Translations under genes and position numbers: made by a program
The notes under the pieces: generated by a model
What the model was told of the DNA's origin: nothing
Database searches by the model: none
What the model saw: the letters and a program-made list of their open reading frames with translations, nothing else
Assembly: GCA_905250125.1 (NCBI GenBank)
Contig: CAJNOL010000529.1
Span: 1-64,000, forward strand
Length of the DNA: 64,000 bases
Origin: Rotaria sordida
Lineage: Eukaryota; Rotifera; Eurotatoria; Philodinida; Philodinidae
Direction: 5' to 3'
Shown: piece after piece, positions 1-14,200 of the stretch
Position numbering within the stretch: position 1 is the first letter of the stretch
Layout of the letters: every line of letters starts with the position of its first letter

Positions 1-54
1 AAAAAATTTCTTTTTTTTCTCATATTCTTTAATTTAATTATAAAATATTTCTAG

Positions 55-3000
55 CTGATTCTTATCGTCCTGGTTTGTCTCCATATTCAAGTCGAGCAGG
101 TGCAACTAATCAAAAATCTACAAAACCTAAAGTGATTGTAGCTGATCTTCAAGAACAAAGTCTACGAGGAATATGTCTTTGTTTTTTACGTAATTCAAAA
201 AAAACTGTTATTACAGGGCAAAATATTGTTAATGTATGTTTTTATTAATAAAATTATTTGATTTGATTTTTTTTCTATTTTACAGGAAGTTTTTTTCTAT
301 ACATTTGAATGTAATACTGAACCATTACTTCAAGCATTAAGTCGATCAATAGCTGATATATATTTACCATATCTTCAAATATCGGAAACAACTTGGGGAA
401 AACTTTCTGGTTCAGATAATAATCAAATGATAAAAGTTGATTTTATTAGTCGATTAAATAATTTTGTTGCTACACTTAATAGTGCACAAGAAAGTATTAA
501 TGAAAGAATTTTACTAAAACCATGTGATAAAGTTGATTTAACACAAATACAAAATGCAGCTGATTATGTATCAATAGCATCAAATAATGAAAGTCTTGCA
601 TCAATTGAAGAAACAATGAAAATATGGATTAAACAAATGGAACAAGTAAAGAAGAAAAAAAAATAAAATTCATATTTAAATTTGATCTATTGGATCTTTT
701 TTTTTGTTTATTTAAAAAAACAAAGGTTTTAGCAGAAAGTGAACAAATTCGTCGTGAAGCAGATAATATTGGTCCACGAGCTGAACTTGAATATTGGAAA
801 AAACGTATGACAAAATTTAACTTTTTACTTGATCAAATAAAAGGACAAGATGTTAAAGCTGTTTTAACAATTTTACAAACTGCTAAATCAAAACTTATTC
901 AAGTAAAATAATAATAATAACTAATTTTCAATAATTATATATTTATTATTTTCTTAATAGCAATGGAAATTACTTGATGGAAAAATTACAGATGCAGCAA
1001 ATGAAGCAAAAGATAATGTACGATATTTATATACATTAGAAAAATTTTGTGAACCATTATATAATTCTGATCCAGTTGGAATGTTAGAATGTATTCCAGG
1101 TTTAATTAATGCTGTACGAATGATTCATTCGATTTCACGATATTATAATACATCAGAACGCATGACATCACTATTTGTTAAAGTAAGTTATGTAATAGTG
1201 ATATTACAATTGCTTTTTTCTAATATCACAGTTTTCATATGAAAATTGAATATACTTTGATCTGCTAGTAGTTCTTTATCTAATTGATTAATTTAAGTAA
1301 TAAGATGCTCATTTATGAGAATCAACTTTTCCTTTTGAAATTTATTTTGTAGAACTCACATTATGTTTTTTGAAGAAAAAATATAGTGAATGTAAGTTTT
1401 GAGTGAAGATTTTTTGTGGTTTCCCCCCATGAGAGCAACGAACAAGGGAGCGATAGGCCAACAATTATTCAGTATGTTTCCATAGCAACTGAGGACAACA
1501 TGCGTCGGACTCCTTTTCCAGAGTTCCTTCTTAGCAACGGAAAAAGGTATTAAATAGCATTAACAACAATTCTTAGACTGTTCTACAACATTCCAAAACC
1601 TTACTCAAAAGTTAAATAAAAGAGAAAAATGTCTGTTCGAAATGCAAGATCATCGATTATACTTGAAAGACAACTATAGTCTGCTATGTGAGATTCATAG
1701 TTTAGTCTCAAAGGAACTGCGCTGACAAGCATCTTTTAACCAGTGTAAGGTACGATATCCTGATCACTGTTATTTACGATGAAAAATTAATCCGTCAAAC
1801 ATAAGTACAGAACTTTTAGTTTCAATGTATAGATCACTACTGATATTATGGAAAATTTTCAAATATAAAATTTTTCTTCAAGAAGAACATAAGCTATTAA
1901 ATGTCGAGTATGCCGACAATTATAAGAAATAGTAAATAATTATGCGTACACAACAAATATCTTATTTATGTATATAGATTTTTCATAAAAGAAAGTTAAA
2001 ATAAATTTATATTATCTTAACAAATCACATATACATATGTTCAATTAGCAAATTATTCTATTTTGTTAAGTTAAAATTTAATTAAGTGATAAACTAAAAG
2101 ATTTTAATGATTATAAAAAACATAACATATAAAATCGATTAAATTGAAATCAAAAATATTGTTAAAAATAAATAAATTTTCTAAATAGATAACAAATCAA
2201 ATGATAACAACATCAAAAATGTATATCACTGATAATTATACACAAACAATATGGTCTCAAGATCAATCACATGTTATATCAAAATTACGTGATTGTATTA
2301 AATTAAATGATGAATATCAACGTTGTTTTCAATCAACAAAAAATAAATTAGCATCAAATCCAGCTGAACGTCCATTTGATTTTAGTGAAATGTATATATT
2401 TGGAAAATTTGATTCATTTGTACGACGTTGTGAAAAAATTATTGATATGTTTGCAACAATAAATATGTATTCACATTTAGCTGATTCAAAAATTGAAGGT
2501 ATATCACCATTTTATTCAAAATTTAATATGATTGTAACATCAATGAAGAAAAAAGATTATGATTTTTTGGATCAACGTAAACAAGAAGTTGATAGTGATT
2601 TAGATGATTTTCGTCGTTCAATAGCAGATCTTCATAGTAATATAAATGAATTTCTTGATAAATATTTTAATTCTATACGTAATACTGAACGATCATTAAC
2701 AGCATTAAAACGTTTTGAAAAATTACAATTACCAAATATTGGTTTAAATGAAAAATATGCAAAAATTTTACAACAATATTCAAAAGATTTAGATGCAGTT
2801 GCAAAAATTTATCAAAAAAATTCAAAAGATCCATTGATTTCAAGAGATTTACCACCAACAGCTGGTAAAATTTTATTTTTTATTTTCATTTCTACAATCC
2901 TCATAAATTCACTGTTGTTATTATTTTTGTTTTTTAAGGTCGAATCATGTGGGCTCGTCAATTGTATAAACGTATTCAACAACCGATGGATATTTTTATT

Positions 3001-6000
3001 GCAAATAAAACCATTCTTCAATATCCTGAAGCAAAAAAAATTATAAAAAATTATAATCAACTCTCTAAAGTTCTTTTATCATATGAACTTCTATATCATC
3101 GTGGATGGCTTCGTCAAGTTGATGTTGTTGCAACTGGTATTCATTCAAGTTTACTAATACGTGTTAATCGTGATGATCTTCTATCGGCTGCATCAACACT
3201 TCCCGGCATATCATCTATTGTAACATCAACATCACAAACAAATCCTGAATATTTAGTTAATTTTGATCCAAATATACTTGAATTAATACGAGAAACTCAA
3301 TGTTTAGCACGTTTAGGTTTAGAAATACCAAAAGAAGCTGCTATATTAGCACAACGTGAAGATTATCTTAAAAAACATTATCAAGATTTAACACAATTAG
3401 TCGAAAAAAATAAACGTTTAAGAGAAAAAATTAAACAACCATTTGAAGCATTATTAGCACCAAAAATTCATCGTTTAAATGATATTATTAAACCTGGTTT
3501 AACATCTTTAACATGGGCATCATTAACTATTGATGATTTTATAAATTCAGTTCGTTTAATTTTGTTTTTTTTTCTTTTCAAAGTTTCATTATACTTTTTG
3601 TTATATTATAGGTTAATTCAGCATTAGATGAATTTGATTTAATGTTAGATCGTGCATATGATCTTATAGCATATCGTATTGATGCTGTACTTGATGAAAT
3701 AGCAACAATGTCTCTTTGTGATTTACCTGAAGATGAACCAATAACACCTGATCAATTTTTACAACATACTCAAGTAAAATAAAAATCAAAAAATAAATAA
3801 ATAAAAATCTTGTTTTTTTTTTCTTTTCAATAGAATTTATGTAATCTTGCATCAAAACAAATTCAATTGAAATCTCATAATGTTGAAGATGCTGTACTTG
3901 AAGTTATTGATCTCTTATGTGGAGATATAATTGGTACAAGTCTCCATGGTGATGGACAAGGACAATATTCAAATATTGCTTTAGATCTTGATGATGAAGA
4001 ATCTGATGGTTTGTTTTTTTTTTGAATTAAATCTTTAAAAAAAGTTTTTTTTTCTTTGTTATCGTAGATGAAACAACAACTGTTCATGATCAAAATACAC
4101 TTAAATCAGCTCGAACCAGTCGACAACCATCAAGTACAACAAATCGAACACGACAAATATCATCAGGAAAATCATCTAAAGGAAGAGCTAAATCATCAAT
4201 TATGTTAGGAACAACATCACGTCGTAAACGTGAACAACAAAGTGAAAATTTACAAGTTGCTATTACAGAATTAATAAATCATTTTAGTCATCGAAATCTT
4301 GATGCTATTATACGTGTTATTAAAATGACTTTAGAAAAATTAAGAAAACGTATTACATCAACACTTAGTTATAGTAATTTGAAATGAAAAATATTGTTTT
4401 TTTTTTTTTTTTGATTTTCTTTTTTCATAGGTCGAAATCATCAAGAAGCACCAGTATTTAAAGTTTTTGCTGAATTAGCTATTCCAAATGTAGCTATTCA
4501 ACCACCAGCTGATGAAGTACAAATTTATTTAAATAAAGCTGTACAAACAATTGTATCTGTTGCAAAAACTATTTCACAATGGGATAAAAATAGAAAAAGA
4601 GTAAGTCAAAAAAAAAATGGTTTGATATTCAGATAAATAAAATTATGTGTAATAAAAATAAAAAACACCTACATATATATATATATATGGAAATATGCCA
4701 ATTTTTTTAGACAATATTATTATCCCTGAATATAATGAAAGTATTAGTTTCTATTGGAATATTAAAATCAACAAGTCAAGATTTTTCTTTATTGAGAAAT
4801 ATAAATAGACAAGTAAATTTTTTCAACCTTTTATATGCATGTCACATTCGTTAGTTTAATAGTGTTATTTTCTTTTTTCTTTTTGATTTAATTGCATGAA
4901 TTAATTTCGATTGAATGAAATTTTTTCTTTAATAAAATTCTTTTCTTTTTTTTTTTTCTCCTTTTTCTAGCAAAGAAAACGTAGTAGTAAACATGATATA
5001 CCACTTGATACACAAATTGGTGATAGTGAATCACATCTCGCAATAAATCCTATAGCAGATCATGAAGAAGAAAATAATCCAATCACACCAGGTTCAGCAT
5101 TAGCCGGCGCTAATTTGGAAACATCTGCAAGAGATGTATTTCATCAAGGATCATCTGCTACTACTGATGCTGGTACAACTAGTCGATTACGAGGCCATGA
5201 ACAAACTAATACAGATCAACAACATTCTCGAGTACAATTTACTCCAGCAAATAATTATTTTAAAAATGTATCTGAAAATAAAGATGTTGCTAAATTAGTT
5301 GCACTATTAGCTACATGTATTAATGCAACGAAAAAAGTATAGAATATTTTATTTCTATTTTTATTGATAAAAATTTTGTGTTCTTTTTGTTTTTATTTAT
5401 TTATTATAGGATATAACAACAGCATTAGAAATATTTACACGATTTAATACTTTATGGCAACGAGATCGTGATGAAGAATTAAAAGATTTTCTAGCACAAG
5501 AACCACGTGTATCAGAATTTGAAGCTAAAATTAAATTTTATGAAAATTTAGCATCAGATATTAATTCTCAACCAGAATCTATACCTGTTGGTCCATTAGC
5601 TATTTTTACTGGTATGTTATTATTGTTATTTTTTTTTAGATAGTTATTAAATTAATGGTTTTTTTTCTTCTTAAGAACATTTAAAATTTGCTCTTAATCA
5701 AGAAGTACGTGATTGGATAGTTCGTTATGGTCAAGCATGTAATGCAAAATATCGTAAAGAAATGAATGAAGTTAGCACATTCATTGAAGATATTGAAAAA
5801 CGTTTATCACGTCCAATCAATGATTTAGAAGATATTCGTTTAATTATGATTGCAATTAAAGATTTACGTGATAATGAAATTCGTATTGATATGAGTATAG
5901 CACCAATCGAAGAATCATATACAATGTTACAAACTCATGGTCTTAATGTTTCAAGAGAAGAAAGTGATCGAGCTGAATCAATTAAATTAAATTGGGAAAA

Positions 6001-8245
6001 ACTTCAACGTCATGGTGTAAGCACACAAAAACAAAAACTGTTTTTTTTTTATTAATATGATATTTTTTTTTCTTGTGGCTTTTATAGAGTGAAGTAACAT
6101 CATATTTACTTAAAATTCAACCAACGAAACGATCAGAATTATTAGAAAATGTTAAAATATTTATTGAAGAATGTGAAAAATTTTATGGTGATTATGAAAA
6201 AGGTGGACCAACATTACCTGATTTAACACCACGTGAATCAAGTGATAGACAAATATTATTTCAAAGTCGTGTAGAAAATTTATATAAAAAATATGAAACA
6301 TATCATGGTGGTGAATTATTATTTGGTTTATCAATAACTGAATTTCCACAATTAGAAAAAATTAAAAAAGATTTAACATTATTACAACGTCTTTATGGTT
6401 TATATAATAAAGTTTTAGATACTGTTGCAAGTTATTATGATATAGCATGGGTTGATGTTAATATTGATAAAATAAATCAAGAATTATCTGATTTTCAAAC
6501 AGCTTGTAGAAAATTACCTAAAGGTTTAAGAGAATTTCCAGCATTTCATGCATTAAAAAAAACAATTGATGATTTTAGTGAATGTAAATTTTAATAGATA
6601 ATGATTTTTTTTTTGTTTTATTTTAAGTTTTTATTTATATTGAATTTAGGTTGTCCTTTATTAGAAATGATGTCAAATCGAGCTATGCAAAATCGTCATT
6701 GGCAACGAATAGCTGAAGTAACTGGTGTACATAATTTAGATGTTGAAGCTGATGATTTTCGTTTGAGAAATGTTATGGATTTACCATTACTTCAATTTAA
6801 AGAAGATATTGAAGATATTTGTATTGCAGCTGTTAAAGAACGAGATATTGAAGGAAAACTTAAACAAGTTGAATCAGATTGGAAAACACAAGAATTTAAT
6901 TTTGCTCAATTTAAAACACGAGGTGAATTATTACTTAAAGGTGATCGAATTCAAGAAGTTATTAGTCTATTAGAAGATTCTCTTATGTTACTTGGTTCAT
7001 TAATGTCAAATAGGTTTGTAAAATCTTGGTTTTTCTTCTTCTTCTCCTTCTAAAAACTTTGTTTTTTTTCTTGTGTCTAGATATAATGTTCCATTTCGAA
7101 AACAAATTCAAAAATGGGTTAAAGATTTAACGGATACAAATGAAATTATTGAAAATTGGATGCGTGTACAAAATTTATGGGTTTATTTAGAAGCTGTTTT
7201 TGTTGGTGGTGATATTGCTAAACAATTACCACAAGAAGCTAAACGTTTTTCATCTATTGATAAATCTTGGCTTAAAATAATGTCTAAAGCACATGAACAA
7301 CCAGCTGTTGTACCATGTTGTACAACAGATGAAACATTAAAACAATTATTACCACATCTTCTTGAACAACTTGAATTATGTCAAAAATCTTTAACTGGTT
7401 ATTTAGAACGAAAACGTCTTTTATTTCCACGTTTCTTTTTTGTTTCTGATCCAGCATTATTAGAAATTTTAGGTCAAGCTAGTGATCCACATACAATTAA
7501 AGCACATTTATTAAGTGTTTTTGATAATATAAAAACAGTACGATTTCATGAAAAAGAATATGATAAAATTTTAACAATTGAATCATCTGAAGGTGAAACG
7601 ATTGAAGTAAGTTCAATGGGATTTTTTTTTGTCTATTGAAAATAATTCTATCTACTAATTATTCAATTTTATTATTTAGCTTGAAAAACCTGTTAAAGCT
7701 GAAGGTAATGTTGAAATATGGTTAATGTCACTTCTTAAAGAATCACAACGATCATTACATGGTGTTATTCGTCAAGCTCATCATGCTTTATCAGATCCAT
7801 CATCATTTAATCTTATTGAATTTCTTAATACATATCCAGCACAAGTTGGTCTATTAGGTATACAATTAATATGGACACGTGATGCAACAGAAGCATTACG
7901 TCATGCTAAAGTTGATAGAAATATAATGAAACAAACAGCTAAAGTATTTAGTGATTTACTTGATTTATTAATTGATCAAACAACAAAAGATTTAACACGT
8001 GTTGAACGTACAAAATATGAAACATTAATAACAATACATGTACATCAAAAAGATATATTTGATGAACTTGTTCAAACAAATGTTCGATCAATAACTGATT
8101 TTGATTGGCTTAAACAAACAAGATTTTATTTTGTTGAAGAATTAGATAAAGTACAAATATCGATAACAGATGTTGATTTTACTTATACGAATGAATTTCT
8201 TGGTTGTACGGAACGTTTAGTTATTACACCATTAACTGATCGATG
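55..8245 (+). other. Dynein tail and linker (DHC_N1, DHC_N2) coding exons
   Basis: The first 18 exon segments encode the cargo/assembly tail and the linker that swings across the AAA ring. Landmarks are [20 protein letters not shown] (961-1182), [20 protein letters not shown] (2189-2864), [10 protein letters not shown] (6088-6583) and the very conserved [20 protein letters not shown] block (7081-7606), which is diagnostic of the DHC_N2 linker. The stretch encoded by 4068-4373 and 4971-5336 is Ser/Thr/Gln-rich and poorly conserved, as expected for the variable part of the tail. The intron at 1183-2188 (about 1 kb) holds no recognisable element. The donor after 3549 (GTTCGT) is weak but is the only one that restores the family sequence. 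Confidence 0.9.
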
Positions 8246-11200
8246 TTATATTACATTAGCACAAGCATTACATATGAGTATGGGTGGAGCACCTGCTGGA
8301 CCAGCTGGAACAGGTAAAATAATGTATTTCAAAATTTTAAAAGTATTTATAGCTCGTTAGAGTTTACCTGATGTATATATAGTTCTGACTCTATAGTAAT
8401 TAATCAGTTGGGTGACTTCTCTTCTCACAAGATTTTATAAATGACAAAAAAAATATATACTGAACAAAAATCATAATAATTTTCAAATCTTATCATCGAA
8501 AATCTGATTTGTCTATTTCATAGGCAAATCTATTTAGAAAAAGTATTATCACTTTTCAGCACATCAGTAATAATGGCTGAAAGAGAAAACTAAATCTCAT
8601 ATCCTTGTGAAGTACGATTGAAATCATTTCTACATTTCACAATACATTTGAATAGCCTTACGTTCAATAGAAAACATAATCTAAATGTTTTAATTCTCAA
8701 AAAATTTTAAATTATCTTTATAATATATTATTTTATTTTTAAGGAAAAACTGAAACAGTTAAAGATATGGGACGATGTCTTGGAAAATATGTTGTTGTAA
8801 GTAGATGATAAAATTTTTTTTCTTTTAATAAATCAATTGATTCTTTTTTTGTATTTATCAATAGGTATTTAATTGTTCTGATCAAATGGATTTTCGTGGT
8901 TTAGGTCGTATATTTAAAGGTTTAGCTCAATCAGGTTCATTTGGTTGTTTTGATGAATTTAATCGTATTGATTTACCTGTACTTTCTGTTGCTGCACAAC
9001 AAATAGCTATTGTTCTTGCTTGTAAAAAAGAAAAGAAACGTCAATTTATATTTACAGATGGTGATCTAGTTGAAATGAATTTGGAATTTGGCATATTTTT
9101 AACAATGAATCCAGGTTATGCTGGTCGACAAGAATTACCTGAAAATTTAAAAATTAATTTTCGTTCTGTTGCTATGATGGTACCTGATCGTTTGCCAATT
9201 ATTCGTGTTAAAATGGCTGCATGTGGTTTTAGAGAAAATGTTCCTTTAGCAAAAAAATTTTATACACTTTATAAATTATGTGAAGAACAACTTAGTAAAC
9301 AAGTATGAATTTCATTATTATTATTTTTTTTTGAATTATTCATATATACACTGTTGATCAAAAGTAGCAATACCAGGTAAAAGTAAGAAAAAAAATACTC
9401 GAGCGTTGAAACTGAAAATTTTATTACAAATACAACTCAATAGGCGCTGGTCTTAGACACCGATTCATACTTAATAGTATGATAAATAACGGACTTGTGG
9501 ATCAAACACTACTTTAATATTAGGACACCTGGATCTCTATCATTCGAGCATCTTCATTTGTAAGCTGGATATTTAGTCTTTCTACCGTAAAGATTTTGTA
9601 CGAAACCATCATTGTCTTGTTAAGTTTTATGTTTGTATTTGACAATCATTTACAACAGGCACATCAATGTCTATAGATAAATTACCTATAACTCAGACAG
9701 ATTTCAATCATTTTTTTTTTCTGAGTTATAGTTGATTTATCTACAGGTACTGATATTCTTGTGATAAACAATTCTCAAATACAAGCATAGAACTCAACAA
9801 AACAAAAGTGATTTTTTATAAAAGCTTCACAATAGAAAGGCTAAGATTTTTAGCTAACTAGAATAAAAAGATGCTCACATGGTAGAGATCCTGATGTCCT
9901 AAAATTAAAATACTATTTGACCCACAACTCCTTTATTTGTCATGTCCAGGCTCGTATCTAGGACCAGGATCTACATTGAACTGTATTTGTAATAAAATTT
10001 TCAGTTGCAACACGCTCTAGATTTTTGGTTACTTTTATCTGGTATTACTATTTTTGATCAGTAGTAAATATAAGAAATAAAAAATAAATTCTAGGTTCAT
10101 TATGATTTTGGTTTACGAAATATTTTATCTGTATTACGAACACTTGGTGCTGTTAAACGTGCAAATAAAGATGATTTAGAAAAGACAATTGTTATGCGAG
10201 TACTTCGTGATATGAATTTATCAAAATTAGTATGTTATATTTTGTTGCTAGTTTTTTTTTTTATAATGTAGTAAATTGATTTATTTTGATTTTCATATAG
10301 GTTGATGAAGATGAACCATTATTTATCTCACTTATTAATGATCTTTTTCCAAATATAAAATTAGAAAAAGAAACATATGTTGAATTAGAAGCAGCTATTG
10401 ATAAAGAAGCTCAAGCTGCTGGCCTTATATGTCATCCACCATGGATATTAAAAATAATTCAAGTACTTAATTTGAAGTTCTTTTTTTTTTAAATTTTTAT
10501 TTAAAATTTCTTGTCTACTCTCTGTTTAGTTATTTGAAACTCAACGTGTTCGTCATGGAATGATGACATTAGGACCATCAGGTGTTGGTAAAACATGTTG
10601 TATTCATGCATTAATGAAAGCAATGACAATATGTGGTGAACCACATCGTGAAATGCGTATGAATCCAAAAGCAATAACAGCACCACAAATGTTTGGTCGA
10701 TTAGATGCAGCAACAAATGATTGGACAGATGGAATATTTTCAACATTATGGAGACGAACATTACGTACAAAAAAAGGTGAATTTGTTTGGCTTGTTTTAG
10801 ATGGTCCTGTTGATGCTATTTGGATTGAAAATTTAAATTCCGTATTAGATGATAATAAAACATTAACATTAGCTAATGGTGATCGAATACCAATGGCACC
10901 AAATTGTAAAATTATTTTTGAAGTACATAATATTGATAATGCATCACCAGCTACTGTTAGTAGAAATGGTATGGTTTATATGAGTAGTTCTGGTTTAGAT
11001 TGGCGACCATTAATTCAAGTAAATCAATAAATATATAAAATGACTTCGAAAAATTATTCGACTAGATTTATTTTTTTCCACTATCATAAACTCTAATAAG
11101 AATCTAAATAATAATTTTCAAAAATGAAAGTGATTACTAATTTTCCAAAGATCCTATCCTTAGAAAACTATTAATCATTAAAAATTAAAAATAAATCTAG

Positions 11201-14200
11201 TCGAATAATTTTGAGAATATATTGAAAAAGAAGAAAATTTAAAAAAAAATTCTGTTTTCAATAGGGTTGGATAAAACGTGAACGATCATCGAGTGATGGT
11301 GAAGTTTTAATGCGTTTATTTGAAACATCATTTCCATTTATTTATCGACATTTTTCACTTCATCTTAAATCAAAAATGCCTGTACTTGAATGTATGATTG
11401 TTACTCAGGTATATAATTATTTATATTTTTTATTTTATGAATTTATTTATTTATTTTAATTTAGGCATGTAAATTATTAAATGGTTTATTACCATTAAAA
11501 GAAGCTAAAGATCAATTAACACCACAACATATTGAACGTTTATATGTATTTGCAATAATGTGGTCAGTTGGTGCTTTTCTTGAATTAGATGATCGTGCAC
11601 GTTTACAAGATTATATATTAAATGCTACTGATTTTCGTTTGGATACACCAAAATTATCCGAAGGTAGTGAAGATACAATATTTGATTATTTTGTTCATGA
11701 AAAAACTGGTGCATGGACACATTGGAATAATGTTGTTACGGAATATATTTATCCAAAAGATCATGATCCAGAATATGCATCTATACTTGTACCTAATGTT
11801 GATAATGTTCGAACAGATTTTCTTATTCATACAATTGCAAAACAACATAAAGTAAATTTAGAAAAAAAAAAAAAAGAATGAAATTTTTTTTTATACAAAT
11901 AATAATTTTTGTCTTTTTAGCCTGTTCTTCTTATTGGTGAACAAGGTACAGCTAAAACTGTTATTATACAATCATATATGAGTAGATATAATGCTGAAGA
12001 ACATTCACAAAAAACAGTTAATTTTTCATCGGCTACAACACCGAATATGGTTCAAAGAATAATTGAATCCTATGTTGATAAACGTGTTGGAACTACATAT
12101 GGTCCACCAGCTGGTAAAAAGATGACTGTATTTATTGATGATAGTACGTACTACCAAAAAAAAGAAAAGAAAAATGTTTCTATATAAGGATAGAATTTAT
12201 TCTTTTTTTTTTGTTTTTGTTTAGTTAATATGCCAACAATAAATGAATGGGGTGATCAAATAACAAATGAAATTGTTCGTCAATTAGTTGAACAAGGTGG
12301 TTTTTATTCATTAGAAAAACCAGGTGAATTTACAACCATTGTTGATATACAATTACTTGCTGCTATGATACATCCTGGTGGTGGTAGAAATGATATTCCA
12401 CAACGTTTGAAACGACAATTTTGTACATTTAATTGTACATTACCATCAAATGTATCTATTGATAAAATATTTTCTGTTATTGCAACAGGACATTATGCTA
12501 AAGAACGTGGATTTACAGATGAAGTACGTTCACTTATTGACAGACTTGTACCAGCTACAAGACGTTTATGGCAATTAACAAAAGTTAAAATGTTACCAAC
12601 ACCAGCAAAATTTCATTATGTTTTTAATTTACGTGATCTTTCACGTATATGGCAAGGAATGATTAATACTATACCACAAGTTGTTAATAATGAAAAAACT
12701 TTAATTCATTTATGGAAACATGAATGTTCGCGAGTTATATGTGATAGGTAAACGAAAAATAAATTAAAAAAGTTCTTTTTTAACATATATATATCATTTT
12801 TAATAAAATCTGATTCGTATTCAATCAGATTTGTGGCTGAAGACGATATACTCTGGTTTGAAAAAACACTTCGACGTTTAACAGAAGAAGAATTAGGACC
12901 AACATTAGGTGCCTATATGCAACAAACTAAATATTTTGTCGATTTTCTCAGGTCTTTTCAGGATTTGAAATATCAAATACTAAAAATCCCAAAGTTTTGT
13001 TTTTTACACTTTGCACATGCACATGCACTTGGTTTGTTTTTTGAGTGTGTTTTGTTTTTATTTCACAGGTTCACTGATATTGAGGATTATCGTTGGTTTA
13101 CGAAAACAGTTGAACGTGTAGCTGAAGAAGAATTAGGTGCAAAATATCAAGCTATGGTAAAAAAAGAAGAATATTTTGTCGATTTCTTAAGGTATCACAT
13201 ATCTCACATTTCACATTTAATATCTGTTTTATTTAAAATCTTTCTTGTATTTTTTTGTTTGTTTTTTTATTATTAATCATAATTAAATATTTTCTAGAGA
13301 TGCTCCTGAACCAACAGGTGAAGAAGCAGAAGATGCTGATTTAGAGGCACCAAAGATTTATGAACCAATACCTTCATTTGAAGCTCTTGAAGAACGTTTA
13401 AAAATGTATTTAGCACAATATAATGAAAGTATTCGTGGTTCAGGAATGGATTTAGTCTTTTTTAAAGATGCAATGGCACATTTAGTTAAAATTTCTCGTA
13501 TAATTCGAACACCACGTGGTAATGCATTATTAGTTGGTGTTGGTGGTAGTGGTAAACAATCATTAACAAAATTAGCATCCTTTATTGCTGGTTATAAAAC
13601 ATTTCAAATAACATTAACACGTGCATATAATACAAATAATTTATTAGAAGATTTAAAAACACTTTATCGTATTGCTGGAAAAGAAGGAAAAGGCATAACA
13701 TTTATATTTTCTGATCAAGATATTAAAGATGAATCATTTCTTGAATATATTAATAATGTACTTTCATCAGGAGTGGTATGTTAAAATTCTATTTATGTGA
13801 CTTTTTTTAATTTTTTTCTTTATAATAATTTTAATTATTAAATTTTAGGTTCCAGGAATGTTTCCTAGAGATGAAATGGATGAAATATGTCAAGAATTAG
13901 TACCTATTATGAAAAAACAATATCCAAGACGACCACCAACAAATGAAAATTTATATGATTATTTTCTATCTCGTGTTCGACAAAATTTACATGTTGTTTT
14001 ATGTTTTTCACCAGTTGGTGAAAAATTTCGTAAACGAGGTACAAAATATTTTAATAAATTTTTTCAAAATTAATATAATTTCTTTCTTTTTTTCTTTCTT
14101 GTAAAGGTCTACAATTTCCTGGTCTTGTTGCAAATTGTACAATTGATTGGTTTCTTCGTTGGCCACGTGATGCACTTGTTGCTGTTGCTGATCATTTTCT

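Larger units (their letters stand above)
11265..13775 (+). other. Dynein AAA3 to AAA4 modules
   Basis: AAA3 Walker A GEQGTAKT is at 11936-11959, followed by the [20 protein letters not shown] block and FIDDINMP, whose codon spans the junction 12143/12225. AAA4 Walker A GVGGSGKQ is at 13536-13559, with NNVLSSG near the module end. Both nucleotide sites look intact, as in other outer-arm heavy chains. The AAA3-AAA4 connecting segment is encoded by the duplicated exon pair at 12829-12951 and 13069-13191. Confidence 0.9.
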
